NCBI RefSeq assembly: GCF_029223585.1
Contig: NZ_CP119423.1
Span: 2,542,001 to 2,606,000 of the forward strand
Direction of reading: 5' to 3'
DNA from: Photobacterium sp. DA100
Lineage (GTDB): Bacteria > Pseudomonadota > Gammaproteobacteria > Enterobacterales > Vibrionaceae
Length of the DNA: 64,000 bases
The notes beneath the pieces were generated by a model. It made no database searches. It saw nothing but the letters and a program-made list of their open reading frames with translations, and was not told the DNA's origin. Position numbers and translations under genes: made by a program. Each line of letters opens with the position of its first letter. The stretch's first letter is position 1. Below, piece by piece: positions 37,272 to 45,767 of the stretch.

Positions 37272-38216
37272 TTAGTAAGACGCTTGCTGGATCAGGTGAG
37301 TAATTTCTTGCTGGCCCGACAGCTGCTTTATCAGCAATTGGGCCGAGGCTTTGCCGGCCTCAAAGTAGCCCGGGTCGATACTGAAGGTATTGGGGAACAG
37401 AAACGACAGCAGATCCGTCGCCCCGACTCCGGAGACCTGAATATCAGTGCGACCCAGTTCCTGCAAGCGCTTGGCGACCCCCATTGCCAAGGTATCACTG
37501 GCACAGACAATCGCTTCAGTACCTTCACGGAGCACCTGGTCGGTAATATGGTAAGCGCTGTCATAGCTCAGCTGTCCGGTCTGGTAACACGGCTCGATCC
37601 CCAGCTTGCGGCAGCTATCAAGGTAGGCGTTAAGGCGAAGTAGACCCGTGGTACGGTCCGATTCATCCACCCCGATATAGCTAATGACTTGCTTGCCGCA
37701 TGAGACCAGCTTGTCCATGGCAAGCGCTATCAAGCCCTGGTGATCATAGTCGACAGAAGAAATGGTGTCGGTATCGGTGGCGATAACCACCGCTTTATGG
37801 CCGAGCTGTTCAATACTGCTGAGATCGCAGCCCGAGAAACCAAACACAATCACCCCGTCGACATTGCGCTTTTGCAACACCGCCAGGTGCTCGTTGGTCT
37901 TTTTGGCACTGAACTGGCTTTCCATGATCACGGCGTCATAGCCAGCTTTGTAGATAACATCCAAAATACCGCTGACCGCCTTATTTTCAGAAGGAGAATC
38001 CAGGCGCGAGAGAATGACCCCAACCACCTTGGCACTCCCTCCGCGCATCGCCTGGGCTGACTTGGACGGCACGTAACCGGACTCACGGATCACCTGCTCG
38101 ACTTTTTCTCTGGTCGCCGGCTTAACTTTAGGGTCATTGGTCAGTACTCGGGAAACGGTAGATTTGCCAACACCTGCCAGCTTGGCAATATCAAGGATTG
38201 TAAGTTTCTGGGTCAT
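37272..38216 (-). CDS. treR: LacI-family trehalose operon repressor
   Basis: 314 aa from the ATG at 38216 (E. coli TreR 315). The N-terminal HTH is LTILDIAKLAGVGKSTVSRVLTNDPKVKPATREKVEQVI. The rest is a sugar-binding fold with VVGVILSRLDSPSENKAVSGIL and a TreR-like ligand region DYDHQGLIALAMDKLVSCGKQVISYIGVD. In E. coli TreR responds to trehalose 6-phosphate. It lies upstream of treB on the same strand, and the palindromes at 37115 and 37171 are its expected operators. Confidence 0.92.
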   Translation of the reverse strand: MTQKLTILDIAKLAGVGKSTVSRVLTNDPKVKPATREKVEQVIRESGYVPSKSAQAMRGGSAKVVGVILSRLDSPSENKAVSGILDVIYKAGYDAVIMESQFSAKKTNEHLAVLQKRNVDGVIVFGFSGCDLSSIEQLGHKAVVIATDTDTISSVDYDHQGLIALAMDKLVSCGKQVISYIGVDESDRTTGLLRLNAYLDSCRKLGIEPCYQTGQLSYDSAYHITDQVLREGTEAIVCASDTLAMGVAKRLQELGRTDIQVSGVGATDLLSFLFPNTFSIDPGYFEAGKASAQLLIKQLSGQQEITHLIQQASY

Positions 38217-38619
38217 AATCATTCTGGTTATTGGTTTCACCACCTATTGTTACTGACACCGCGATAATTTCAATCCTTTTCCTGCAGCAAATCAGCAGGC
38301 TGCTGCCGGCACCACAATTTTCTGCCAAAATTTGCTTGCGAAGTGGAACAAAACTTCATTTATCCTGACAAACACTTACATAGCTCAGACATTTCTTTGA
38401 ATTGATTCAATTAAGTTATTGAATCAGCGCTCACCAAACAGAGCATCAAGCACAAAATAATATGAGCATACGCAACAGTGTGACTTGATTTTAATGAACA
38501 CTGTCCGCATATATAAAGAATGACAAATATAAAGCGTCACTGACTAGTAAGCCCGGGCCGCCCTTTGTACCCCATTATCGATGAGCCGGCACAGTCACAG
38601 ATAACGCTTAAGGATAATT
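38217..38619. promoter_or_regulatory. Divergent region between treR and the CARF gene
   Basis: 403 bp, AT-rich in the middle. A dyad TTGAA-TTGA-TTCAA (38397-38410) resembles but does not match an FNR box. A possible promoter for the CARF gene is TTGATT (38485) with CATATA at 38508, 17 bp apart. Both are weak. No gene or RNA is seen. Confidence 0.3.
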
Positions 38620-39786
38620 ATGATTACACATGTTGGCATTATCGATCAGGATCCCGTGAGACTGATCACCCCACTTCTCGACCACGGCATCCCGGCCAAT
38701 AAAATGATTTTTATCGGCACCGAAGCGCAGCAAGAACAATACGACCGCCTAGCGTCGATTTTGCTTCCCCGCAATATCGACGCCGAGTTTTTCATCATCC
38801 CTGATTCCATCAATATCACCCGCATTCGCGCTCGTATTATCGAGCTGGCAGAAAAACTCAAAGTCGAACAAACCGATGTCTGGTTCAATGCCAGCTGCGG
38901 CCTGCGTCACCGCCTATTATCCGCTTATGAAGTTTTCCGCACTTACCATTGGCCAATTTATGTCATCGAGCCGTACAGTGACGAAATGTGCTGGTTGTAC
39001 CCGGCAGACCGCGAGCAACAGCAAGTGGAAGACCGCATACAACTAACCGACTACCTGACCATTTTCGGTGCCCGCTGTGAATTACCCGAGAGTTTGGTAC
39101 CTGAAGAGCTCAACGAGCAGCTTTGGGAGTTGGGGCAACGCTGGGCAAGCTCGGCCCTTGAGCTCGGCCCCGGCCTTGCCACCCTCAACTACTTGGCCAC
39201 CACTTGTCGCAAAGAGCAAAAGCTCGATGTGGAGCTGAGCGAGAAGCAGCAAGGCTACAAAGAGCTGGGAATGCTCATCAAAGACCTGGAAGAAACCGGC
39301 CTCGCGACCTACCAGGCTGGCACCCTAACCTTCAAGCATGAGGAAGCACGCCGCTTCGCCAACGGCGAGTGGCTAGAGAACCTGGTACACAGCACAGTAC
39401 GGGCTATCCAGAACGATCTACCGACCATCCAAGACCACTCGCTGGGTGTTCAGGTCTACCGCCAGATTGGCGATCGCGAGGTTCGTAATGAGCTTGATGT
39501 TGCCACAGTGGTAAACAACAAGCTCCATATTATCGAATGCAAAACAAAAGGCATGCGTGACGACGGTGACGACACCTTGTACAAGCTAGAATCACTGCGA
39601 GACCTGCTTGGCGGCCTGCAGGCCCGTGCCATGCTGGTGAGCTTTCGACCTCTTCGCCATCACGATGTGGTGCGCGCCCAGGACCTTGGCCTGGCCATTA
39701 TCGGCCCGGAGCAGCTCAGCGAGCTGCAAACCCACCTCTACAACTGGTTCAAAGACGCCGGTGGGCAAAGCCACAATATCGCCTAA
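38620..39786 (+). CDS. Stand-alone CARF-domain nuclease, Card1/Can2-like (VC1899 type, DUF1887)
   Basis: 388 aa, preceded by AAGGA. An N-terminal Rossmann-like CARF domain (about 1-140) is followed by a winged-helix linker (about 150-245) and a C-terminal PD-(D/E)XK nuclease core: Asp293 in RNELDVATVV, then Glu306 and Lys308 in HIIECKTKG. Relatives in type III CRISPR systems (Card1, Can2) bind cyclic tetra-adenylate through CARF and then cut DNA or RNA. Here no CRISPR array or cas gene is present, and the usual TGGTK-type ligand loop reads FNASCGLRHR (89-98). The nuclease residues are kept, so it is probably active with another trigger. The V. cholerae homologue VC1899 has a known structure but, to my knowledge, no settled role. 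Confidence 0.85.
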   Translation: MITHVGIIDQDPVRLITPLLDHGIPANKMIFIGTEAQQEQYDRLASILLPRNIDAEFFIIPDSINITRIRARIIELAEKLKVEQTDVWFNASCGLRHRLLSAYEVFRTYHWPIYVIEPYSDEMCWLYPADREQQQVEDRIQLTDYLTIFGARCELPESLVPEELNEQLWELGQRWASSALELGPGLATLNYLATTCRKEQKLDVELSEKQQGYKELGMLIKDLEETGLATYQAGTLTFKHEEARRFANGEWLENLVHSTVRAIQNDLPTIQDHSLGVQVYRQIGDREVRNELDVATVVNNKLHIIECKTKGMRDDGDDTLYKLESLRDLLGGLQARAMLVSFRPLRHHDVVRAQDLGLAIIGPEQLSELQTHLYNWFKDAGGQSHNIA

Positions 39787-39815
39787 TTGAATTTGGCACT
39801 TATCTCAGTGAATTT

Positions 39816-39846
39816 AGAGGGGGAACATACGTTCTCCCTCTTTTGT
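39816..39846. terminator. Terminator between the CARF gene and the MFS gene
   Basis: AGAGGGGGAAC and GTTCTCCCTCT pair over 11 positions (one G-U) around ATAC and are followed by TTTTGTTG. Confidence 0.85.
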
Positions 39847-39864
39847 TGTGGCGCTGGTATCTCT

Positions 39865-41127
39865 CTACTGCTGGGCAGCAGCACTGTGATTATCAGGGAT
39901 CAGGACGAACCACGCTGAAGATACTACCAGTGCCCCTCCGCAAATCAGCCAGCTCAGTGAAATGCCATAATGCTCAGAGATAAAGCCAAACAACAATGAA
40001 GCAACCACCGCCCCGCAAGTCACTACCAAGGAGCTCACCGACAACATGGTAGACCGATGCTGCGGCTGGGTATTTTCATGGGTCAGCACGCTTTGAGAAC
40101 TATTGCCCAGAGTAAAAAAGAAGAAAAAAGCCAGATAAGACAAAGTAAACGAAAGAGTTTCATCACTATTTGCCATGGCTATCAAAACAAGACCGGCTAA
40201 GATCCGAGTTGCAAGCATCAACGTTTTATGTGAGCCATTACAAAAAGCCAACAAACGGATAGAGAATAAGGAAGATAAAGCAGACATCAAAAAATACAGC
40301 CCTGCTAAAATGCCAAACAGCGTGATGCTACTCTCATTCGGACCGCTGGTGGTCGTTTGTATTATCGCCATCAGATAAGGCTGCCAAAATGTCTCTACGG
40401 CACTTAGCACTGCACCATAAACGATAGTTGTCTGCATCAGCCTCTTGATAACATCATGCGTAAACGCCTCACTTAAAGCCTGGACCGAAACACTTAGGTT
40501 AGTGGCTTTCAAATCAACAGCTTTGTTTTGCTCTTTATTATCGCGGAGCAGCACTGCCGTGACAGCAATCAAAAAGGTATTTGCGACAATCACCACCACA
40601 AGATTAAGATCATAAATGCTGGCCCACTGTGCACCAGTACTCACCACATAGTCCGGCAGCCAGCCGCCAAGCAGCGAGCCCAAAGCCAATCCAATAGTGA
40701 CAGAAATATTCACATAGGATTGTGCCGTATGAAATGTTAGCTTGTGCTGGCGACATTGTTGAAAGGCATCGTAAAACCAAGCATCAAGCGTGCCAGAGTA
40801 AATGGCCCGAGACGCCCCTAGCATAAAGGCTGAGAACAACATCTCTACTAGTTCGGTGACATACAACAGAGCAAAACAACCCAGTATATTGACGATCAAC
40901 GAACCAAGGTAGGTGGCTTTACGGCCATACCTATCCGCAACACCACCAAGGGGCACTTCCAGTACCGCAGTACTGCCCACCCAAACGGCCATCACCAGAC
41001 CAATATCCTGTAAGTTAAACCCTCTGGCCTGAAAAAGCAGTATCAACACCGGAATAGTAATACCGACAATCGTCCAGTGTATAAATTGTTGAATGGCATA
41101 ACGCCATACCAATGCCTCCCGTGTCAT
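39865..41127 (-). CDS. MFS transporter
   Basis: 420 aa from the ATG at 41127, which follows GGAGGAGCAAG. A second in-frame ATG at 41166 (13 codons earlier, MRLFEKQRTWRSK) also has a strong site (GGAGGGTCAAT), so two forms are possible. Twelve membrane helices are present with the signature GGVADRYGRKATYLGSL after helix 2. The region ASRAIYSGTLDAWFYDAF is typical of a drug or metabolite exporter subgroup. The substrate is unknown. The gene diverges from an XRE-type regulator, which probably controls it. Confidence 0.82.
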   Translation of the reverse strand: MTREALVWRYAIQQFIHWTIVGITIPVLILLFQARGFNLQDIGLVMAVWVGSTAVLEVPLGGVADRYGRKATYLGSLIVNILGCFALLYVTELVEMLFSAFMLGASRAIYSGTLDAWFYDAFQQCRQHKLTFHTAQSYVNISVTIGLALGSLLGGWLPDYVVSTGAQWASIYDLNLVVVIVANTFLIAVTAVLLRDNKEQNKAVDLKATNLSVSVQALSEAFTHDVIKRLMQTTIVYGAVLSAVETFWQPYLMAIIQTTTSGPNESSITLFGILAGLYFLMSALSSLFSIRLLAFCNGSHKTLMLATRILAGLVLIAMANSDETLSFTLSYLAFFFFFTLGNSSQSVLTHENTQPQHRSTMLSVSSLVVTCGAVVASLLFGFISEHYGISLSWLICGGALVVSSAWFVLIPDNHSAAAQQ

Positions 41128-41267
41128 CTTGCTCCTCCATGTCCTTTGTTTTTCAAAGAGTCTCATATTGACCCTCCAGAACAACAATGAACAAAAAAGC
41201 ATCGTATAATGACCATTCATGTATCACCTCACGTGCCCGACAACATGGAAAAGGAAAAGTAAACAAT

Positions 41268-42041
41268 ATGGAAGAACAACTGTCCTTCGAGGTATGCCGG
41301 ATAATCAAAAGGGAGCTCAAAAAGCACGGCATTAACTACAGAGCACTTTCGACCCAATTAGGTATTTCTGATGTGAGCATCAAGCGCCTGCTGAACAACC
41401 AGCAGCCTCTTTCCATGCAGAGACTCATTGCTATCTGCCAGCTCATTGATGTACCGCTTTCAAACCTGCTAGTAGAGGCCGAGAAAAACCTGTTTAAAAT
41501 CCCCCTTTTCACCTCTGAGCAAGATCAGGCATTTTGGGATAACCCTGCCCTATTTACGTTCTGGACAAAACTGACCGAGCACCAAAGCGTTGCTGAAATT
41601 ACAGCTAAATATCACCTCAATAACGCTTCCGTTCACCTCTATCTAAGGCAGCTGGAAAAAGTAGGGCTAATCACCCTAGGGCTAGCTCATGAAGTAAAGC
41701 TGTGTGTCCCGACCCACACCTCATTCGAAAAAGGCTCTAAATTTCCCGAGTTTTTTACCCATCAAGTATTAACCAGACTTCAAGAGCGAGTCATCGGTAT
41801 ATCGGCCGACGATGAGGATGCTTTCCTCATTACACTGAAAGCCGATCTCACCAAAGACGAGTTTCAAAAAGTTGTCCATAAGCTAGATGATTGGTTATTT
41901 AACCTGCTACGCGAAAGCCAAGACCACCGTGCCCGCCAAGGGCTACAGGTTGCTCCGTATACATTTGGTTTTATGGCAGCAAAAGGCGCTTTTCATGACG
42001 AGTTACCCGTTATTCCAAACTTGCAGACTCGCAGGCCATAA
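41268..42041 (+). CDS. XRE-family transcriptional regulator
   Basis: 257 aa from the ATG at 41268; the frame is open to 41187 but AAAAGGAAAAG lies closest to this start. The N-terminal HTH (about 5-65) reads CRIIKRELKKHGINYRALSTQLGISDVSIKRLLNNQQPLSMQRLIAICQLIDVPL. A second winged-helix-like region (AEITAKYHLNNASVHLYLRQLEKVGLITLG) and a C-terminal sensor part follow. It faces the MFS gene across about 140 bp, the usual layout of a local regulator and its pump. Confidence 0.8.
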   Translation: MEEQLSFEVCRIIKRELKKHGINYRALSTQLGISDVSIKRLLNNQQPLSMQRLIAICQLIDVPLSNLLVEAEKNLFKIPLFTSEQDQAFWDNPALFTFWTKLTEHQSVAEITAKYHLNNASVHLYLRQLEKVGLITLGLAHEVKLCVPTHTSFEKGSKFPEFFTHQVLTRLQERVIGISADDEDAFLITLKADLTKDEFQKVVHKLDDWLFNLLRESQDHRARQGLQVAPYTFGFMAAKGAFHDELPVIPNLQTRRP

Positions 42042-42196
42042 GCTCAGCTTAGTCATGGTGCATCCATTGCCCCTTTATGGGGCATTGGCAACAATTTCCA
42101 GCCCTATGCCACCTTTTACTACCACTGTATAACCCATTGATTATTGGCATTTAAGTTGCTTGCTTTCATCATTACGCTTTATTCCAAGGAGTGAAC

Positions 42197-42502
42197 ATGA
42201 TTAAAAAGCGCTTTTTTAAAACCAAAGATGAAGTCGAAGTCACTTTCGAATGGCCTCAAGCAGGTAGCATGACCGAAACCGTTGCGGTATCGGGTGACTT
42301 TACCCAGTGGCAAGCCACCCCGATGAAACTAAACAAAAAGAAAATCTTTAGCCTGAAACTTCGCTTGCCCAAAGATGGCCAATATCAATTCCGCTACCTG
42401 ATCAATGGTTCAACGTGGGAAAATGACCCCGGTGCAGATGACTACATCCATAACGGTTTTGGTAGTGACAACGGCCTGCTATCAACCCACAGCGACCATT
42501 AG
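42197..42502 (+). CDS. Stand-alone CBM48 (glycogen-binding) domain protein
   Basis: 101 aa from the ATG at 42197, preceded by AAGGAGTGAAC. The whole protein is one early-set glycogen-binding domain, like the N-terminal module of isoamylase and branching enzyme or the AMPK beta subunit. The marks are TVAVSGDFTQWQATPMKLNKKKIFSLKLRLPKDGQYQFRYLINGSTWENDPGADDY, with the tryptophans that stack on glucan. There is no catalytic domain and no signal peptide, so it may tether something to glycogen in the cytoplasm. No glycogen gene adjoins it. Confidence 0.85.
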   Translation: MIKKRFFKTKDEVEVTFEWPQAGSMTETVAVSGDFTQWQATPMKLNKKKIFSLKLRLPKDGQYQFRYLINGSTWENDPGADDYIHNGFGSDNGLLSTHSDH

Positions 42503-42528
42503 CCTTACAAAACAAACTCAATAAATAC

Positions 42529-42560
42529 AAAGGGCTATATTGCTTTTAGCCCTTTCATTC
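42529..42560 (+). terminator. Hairpin after the CBM48 gene
   Basis: AAAGGGCTA and TAGCCCTTT form a 9-bp stem around a nine-base loop, followed by CATTCC, a poor T tract. It separates this gene from the FNR box of the next operon. Confidence 0.6.
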
Positions 42561-42572
42561 CGAACACATCTA

Positions 42573-42586
42573 TTGATTAAAATCAA
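42573..42586 (+). promoter_or_regulatory. Perfect FNR box upstream of the reductive dehalogenase operon
   Basis: TTGATTAAAATCAA equals the FNR consensus TTGAT-N4-ATCAA without mismatch. If centred at -41.5, transcription would start near 42621 with a 73-base leader before the TPR gene at 42694. It points to activation of the operon without oxygen. Confidence 0.75.
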
Positions 42587-42693
42587 CATTGTCAGCAAAG
42601 GGCATTTTTCTACCCAAAACGGGGAGATTTGTACCTTTTGACCATTTGCCGTATCCACAATACTTGAGCTGATCTTTCTCCAAGGACACCCGA

Positions 42694-43833
42694 ATGATTA
42701 GCAGTAAGTGGATTGAGCTCTACCAATATATCAAGAAACAGATCACGCAGTTCCCTGATCCTGCCGACGTACTCGCACCGCTCAACGAGCGTCTGCTGTT
42801 TTTACAAGTACAGTTTCCCAAGCAACAACAGCGCCAGCAAACAAGCTGGGAGAGCGAAGACACCCAAGGACATAGCCATGCCGACTGGTTAGAACATGAA
42901 GCCTTTACGTTAATCATGAGTGACATCGTGGCTACACACAGGCTTAGCCCAGCCCAGCTGAAATTCCTGTTCGAAACCCTGATGGCCGCCCAGATGTGCC
43001 AGCTTGCCATGGTAACCATCAATAACCATAAGCCCCTGCTCAGCGAAGAAGAATTCAAAACCTGCTGCGGGTTGGTCTACCAGCAGTTGGGCGATTACGA
43101 AATGGCAAAATCGATGTTCGAAGAGTCGATAGCCCTCAATACCCACAATCCCCTGCTGCACTGCCACCTCGGCTTTAGCCATCTGTATCTGGGTCAAAGC
43201 GAGTTGGCCGAAGAGAGCTTCAAGCGCAGTATCACCACCGACCCTGACTTTATCGGCGGCTACCAGAATCTTGCTGGCCTTTATTACCAAGAAGGCAACT
43301 TCGCGTTGGCAGCACAATATGCCGAACAGGCCTACAGCAAAGATCATTCGCTGGTTTCTACCTACATCACCGCCACCAGCAGTTACCTGGCGCTGGGGGA
43401 GAACGTTCAGGCTGATAAATGGATCACCCGCGCCTTCGAAAACCAGGTTTCATCGTTCGAGCTGGTGCGATTGGCTGGCATCTGTGCCCACCAGCAAGGC
43501 AGACTGGAAGAAGCGCTTGAAGCGTTGGACCAATACCTAAGCGTACACCCTAGCAATTTCGATGTACTCAACATCCGTGCCCGCATCAAAGCCGAGCTCA
43601 ATCTTTTTGACCAGCTCGAGCCTGATCTCAAACAGCTACTGACCCTCGAACCGCATGAAGAATGGAGCCTCGAGCAACTTTTCCTTTGCTATTTCCATAG
43701 CGGGCAATGGGCCGAGGCCCAGCACATTATGGTCGAACTCAACAAGCTATCCGGCCATTACAAAGTTACTCACCGAGCGCTCATCAATACCATCAACAAG
43801 AAACTGAGCCTCGATATCGTCGAATTAAACTAA
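42694..43833 (+). CDS. TPR protein, first gene of the rdh operon
   Basis: 379 aa, soluble and without signal peptide. A poorly conserved N-terminal part (about 1-125) is followed by five to six tetratricopeptide repeats: FKTCCGLVYQQLGDYEMAKSMFEESIALNTHNPLLHCHLGFSHLYLGQSELAEESFKRSITTDPDF, GGYQNLAGLYYQEGNFALAAQYAEQAYSKD and QQGRLEEALEALDQYLSVHPSNFD. The gap to rdhA is only 16 bp, so the two are co-transcribed. A cytoplasmic TPR protein here could be a chaperone that holds the dehalogenase while cofactors are inserted before Tat export; this is inference. It is not the usual trigger-factor-like RdhT. Confidence 0.75.
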   Translation: MISSKWIELYQYIKKQITQFPDPADVLAPLNERLLFLQVQFPKQQQRQQTSWESEDTQGHSHADWLEHEAFTLIMSDIVATHRLSPAQLKFLFETLMAAQMCQLAMVTINNHKPLLSEEEFKTCCGLVYQQLGDYEMAKSMFEESIALNTHNPLLHCHLGFSHLYLGQSELAEESFKRSITTDPDFIGGYQNLAGLYYQEGNFALAAQYAEQAYSKDHSLVSTYITATSSYLALGENVQADKWITRAFENQVSSFELVRLAGICAHQQGRLEEALEALDQYLSVHPSNFDVLNIRARIKAELNLFDQLEPDLKQLLTLEPHEEWSLEQLFLCYFHSGQWAEAQHIMVELNKLSGHYKVTHRALINTINKKLSLDIVELN

Positions 43834-43849
43834 TACACAGGGAGCAAAC

Positions 43850-45364
43850 GTGAGAGAAAAAACCGAACAAGGCGTTGCCAGTACATCGCGACGCGACTTC
43901 CTCAAACTTGGTGGTGTTGCGGCAGCCACTGCCACCGTGGGTGCCGCCGCCGGTGCAGGTTTTGTACTGGGCCGTGACCCAGATGCCAACGTCGGCTGGG
44001 GTCGCACCGAAGCGGGCAAAGATATGTATTTCAACCGCGAGCCTTTCCGGGTCGATGTCGCCCCGACAATGGAAGTGGTCAGCGAGCCCGTCCGTCCTGA
44101 ATGGAGCGACTTCCTGTTCCACCGCACCCGTGCACTGGGCAAAGAGATGGGCAACGGCTGGGTACCCACTAAGGATTGGCGTGATATCCCCAATGAGCAG
44201 GTGCGTGAGTACTACTCCCGCCACCCAGAACGCTGGGACGATATGTACCAGTCATTTGAAGAAAAGGCCAAGCACGACCAGAACATCGAACGACACCGTG
44301 ACCGCTTTGCCCTCGCTTGGGCCTATTCTGCGGCTTACTTGAAGGGCAATAGCAGCAACTTCCCTCCGAAGCCCAAAGGCCACCCCGATGAGGTCGATTT
44401 CCAGTGGGTCAAGCGTGAGCCTCAAGCCTTTAAATCGCCTAAACACGCCTCAGAGCTGATCAAGAAAATGGCGTTCAAGTTCGGCATGAGCATTGTCGGC
44501 ATCACCAAGCTGGACCCGAGCTTCGTATTCAAAAACACCATGCGCGGTATGCCCGACTGGGACGAGAGCATTCCGAAACACTGGAAGAATGTCATTATCT
44601 TCGGTACCCCAATGAACTGGGACCCGATGTATGCTTCTATCGGCTACTCTACCTCCTATGACGGCTATTTCCGCGCCAAGAATGCTTCGGGGCTGATGGC
44701 AGCCTTCCTGGGTGAACTGGGTTACGCGGCCCGGCCACAGTGGCCGGGTTCGGACTATGAGATCGTCGTGCCGCCACTGGCAATTCAGGCCGGTATGGGC
44801 GAAGCCGCCCGTAACGGTATCCTGCTGACCCCGGAGCTGGGTCCGAATATCCGCCTTGCCGCCGTGATCACTGATTTGGATATGGAGCCTGACAAGCCGA
44901 TCGATACCAAAGTGAAACACTTCTGCGAAGAGTGCAAAATCTGCGCGGACTCTTGCCCGAGCGGCTCGATCAGCAAAGCTGATAAACCCGATGCCGTCGT
45001 GCGAGGCTATCGCAAGTTCGACTTCAACCAGGACAGTTGCTGGACCATGTGGCGCCAGGGTCCAACGGAGACCGCCATGGGGTGCAGGGTCTGTATCGCG
45101 GTATGCCCATATACCCGCAAGAACAACTGGATCCATGCGCTGGTCAAGGAGACCGACCCGCGAGATCCAACCGGCTTGACCCGCAAAACCTTGTTGGCGA
45201 TGCAGCATAACTTCTTCTATTACCCAGAGGCAGAAGCCTACCACGGCGACTGGAACGGCGGGCGATTTGCAGGCTACCACCAACCGCCGGAGTGGCTACG
45301 CAGCGAGGATTACCTCCAGGTCAAGAAGACCTGGGACTATGACGGCAACTGGGAGGGCTTCTGA
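43850..45364 (+). CDS. rdhA: Reductive dehalogenase catalytic subunit
   Basis: 504 aa. A Tat signal with twin arginines 14-15 (SRRDFLKLGG) sends the folded enzyme across the inner membrane. A corrinoid-binding reductive dehalogenase domain follows. Near the C-terminus are two [4Fe-4S] sites: CEECKICADSCP (Cys359, 362, 365, 369), then Cys397 with CRVCIAVCP (Cys412, 415, 419). The enzyme removes halogen from organic compounds using electrons from the quinone pool and a cobamide. The related QueG is unlikely, since QueG has no Tat signal or membrane partner. The next gene (rdhB) overlaps the stop by one base. The substrate cannot be inferred. Confidence 0.9.
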   Translation: MREKTEQGVASTSRRDFLKLGGVAAATATVGAAAGAGFVLGRDPDANVGWGRTEAGKDMYFNREPFRVDVAPTMEVVSEPVRPEWSDFLFHRTRALGKEMGNGWVPTKDWRDIPNEQVREYYSRHPERWDDMYQSFEEKAKHDQNIERHRDRFALAWAYSAAYLKGNSSNFPPKPKGHPDEVDFQWVKREPQAFKSPKHASELIKKMAFKFGMSIVGITKLDPSFVFKNTMRGMPDWDESIPKHWKNVIIFGTPMNWDPMYASIGYSTSYDGYFRAKNASGLMAAFLGELGYAARPQWPGSDYEIVVPPLAIQAGMGEAARNGILLTPELGPNIRLAAVITDLDMEPDKPIDTKVKHFCEECKICADSCPSGSISKADKPDAVVRGYRKFDFNQDSCWTMWRQGPTETAMGCRVCIAVCPYTRKNNWIHALVKETDPRDPTGLTRKTLLAMQHNFFYYPEAEAYHGDWNGGRFAGYHQPPEWLRSEDYLQVKKTWDYDGNWEGF

Positions 45365-45669
45365 TGTTTCCACAATCAACAATACTGGATCCGTTGTTCT
45401 GGATGGCATTCGGCGCTTTACAGGTACTGGTCTTTGCCGGCGCCAACCAATGGGCCAAGCAATTTAAACTGGGGATGAACTGGTGGAAATGGACACTGGC
45501 CGGTACCTGGTGGGCCTCGATCATTCTCACCATTGCCGGGGCATTTACCCTGTTGGGTGAAAACGAGGGCCTTGCCGGTTGGTACTTCCTCGGGTTTGTC
45601 GGCACCGGCCTCGTTATCGCAGGGGCAGTCCTGCTAAGAGTACTCATCGCCCTGAAGCCGAAGCACTGA
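45364..45669 (+). CDS. rdhB: Reductive dehalogenase membrane anchor
   Basis: 101 aa with three membrane helices (PLFWMAFGALQVLVFAGANQW, WKWTLAGTWWASIILTIAGAF, GWYFLGFVGTGLVIAGAVLLRVLIAL). Its length and shape are those of RdhB proteins, which hold RdhA on the outer face of the inner membrane. ATG overlaps the rdhA stop (TGATG). Sequence conservation in this family is low, so the call leans on topology and on its position directly after rdhA. Confidence 0.85.
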   Translation: MFPQSTILDPLFWMAFGALQVLVFAGANQWAKQFKLGMNWWKWTLAGTWWASIILTIAGAFTLLGENEGLAGWYFLGFVGTGLVIAGAVLLRVLIALKPKH

Positions 45670-45726
45670 GTCGCTAGTTCTGAATACAGCGCTAACCTAT
45701 TTTGATCACAGTATGATAGGAATAAG

Positions 45727-45755
45727 CCATGAGGCATCGGATCGATGCCTCATGG
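45727..45755 (+). promoter_or_regulatory. Strong hairpin between rdhB and rdhC
   Basis: CCATGAGGCATCG and CGATGCCTCATGG form a perfect 13-bp stem around GAT, ending just before the rdhC ribosome binding site GGAG. No T run follows, so it probably stabilises the upstream rdhAB message or tunes rdhC translation rather than ending transcription. Confidence 0.6.
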
Positions 45756-45767
45756 CTTTGGAGATAT

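Noticed and set aside
38397..38410. TTGAATTGATTCAA as an FNR box for the CARF gene
   Set aside because: Both half-sites deviate at the innermost base (TTGAA/TTCAA instead of TTGAT/ATCAA), which FNR does not normally accept; kept only as an unassigned dyad.
38217..39846. A CRISPR array or cas genes around the CARF-nuclease gene
   Set aside because: No regularly spaced repeats and no cas-like reading frames are visible on either side; the neighbours are treR and an MFS/XRE pair.
43850..45364. RdhA as epoxyqueuosine reductase QueG
   Set aside because: QueG is cytoplasmic and lacks a Tat signal; here the Tat motif, the anchor gene and the rdhC-type gene favour a reductive dehalogenase.
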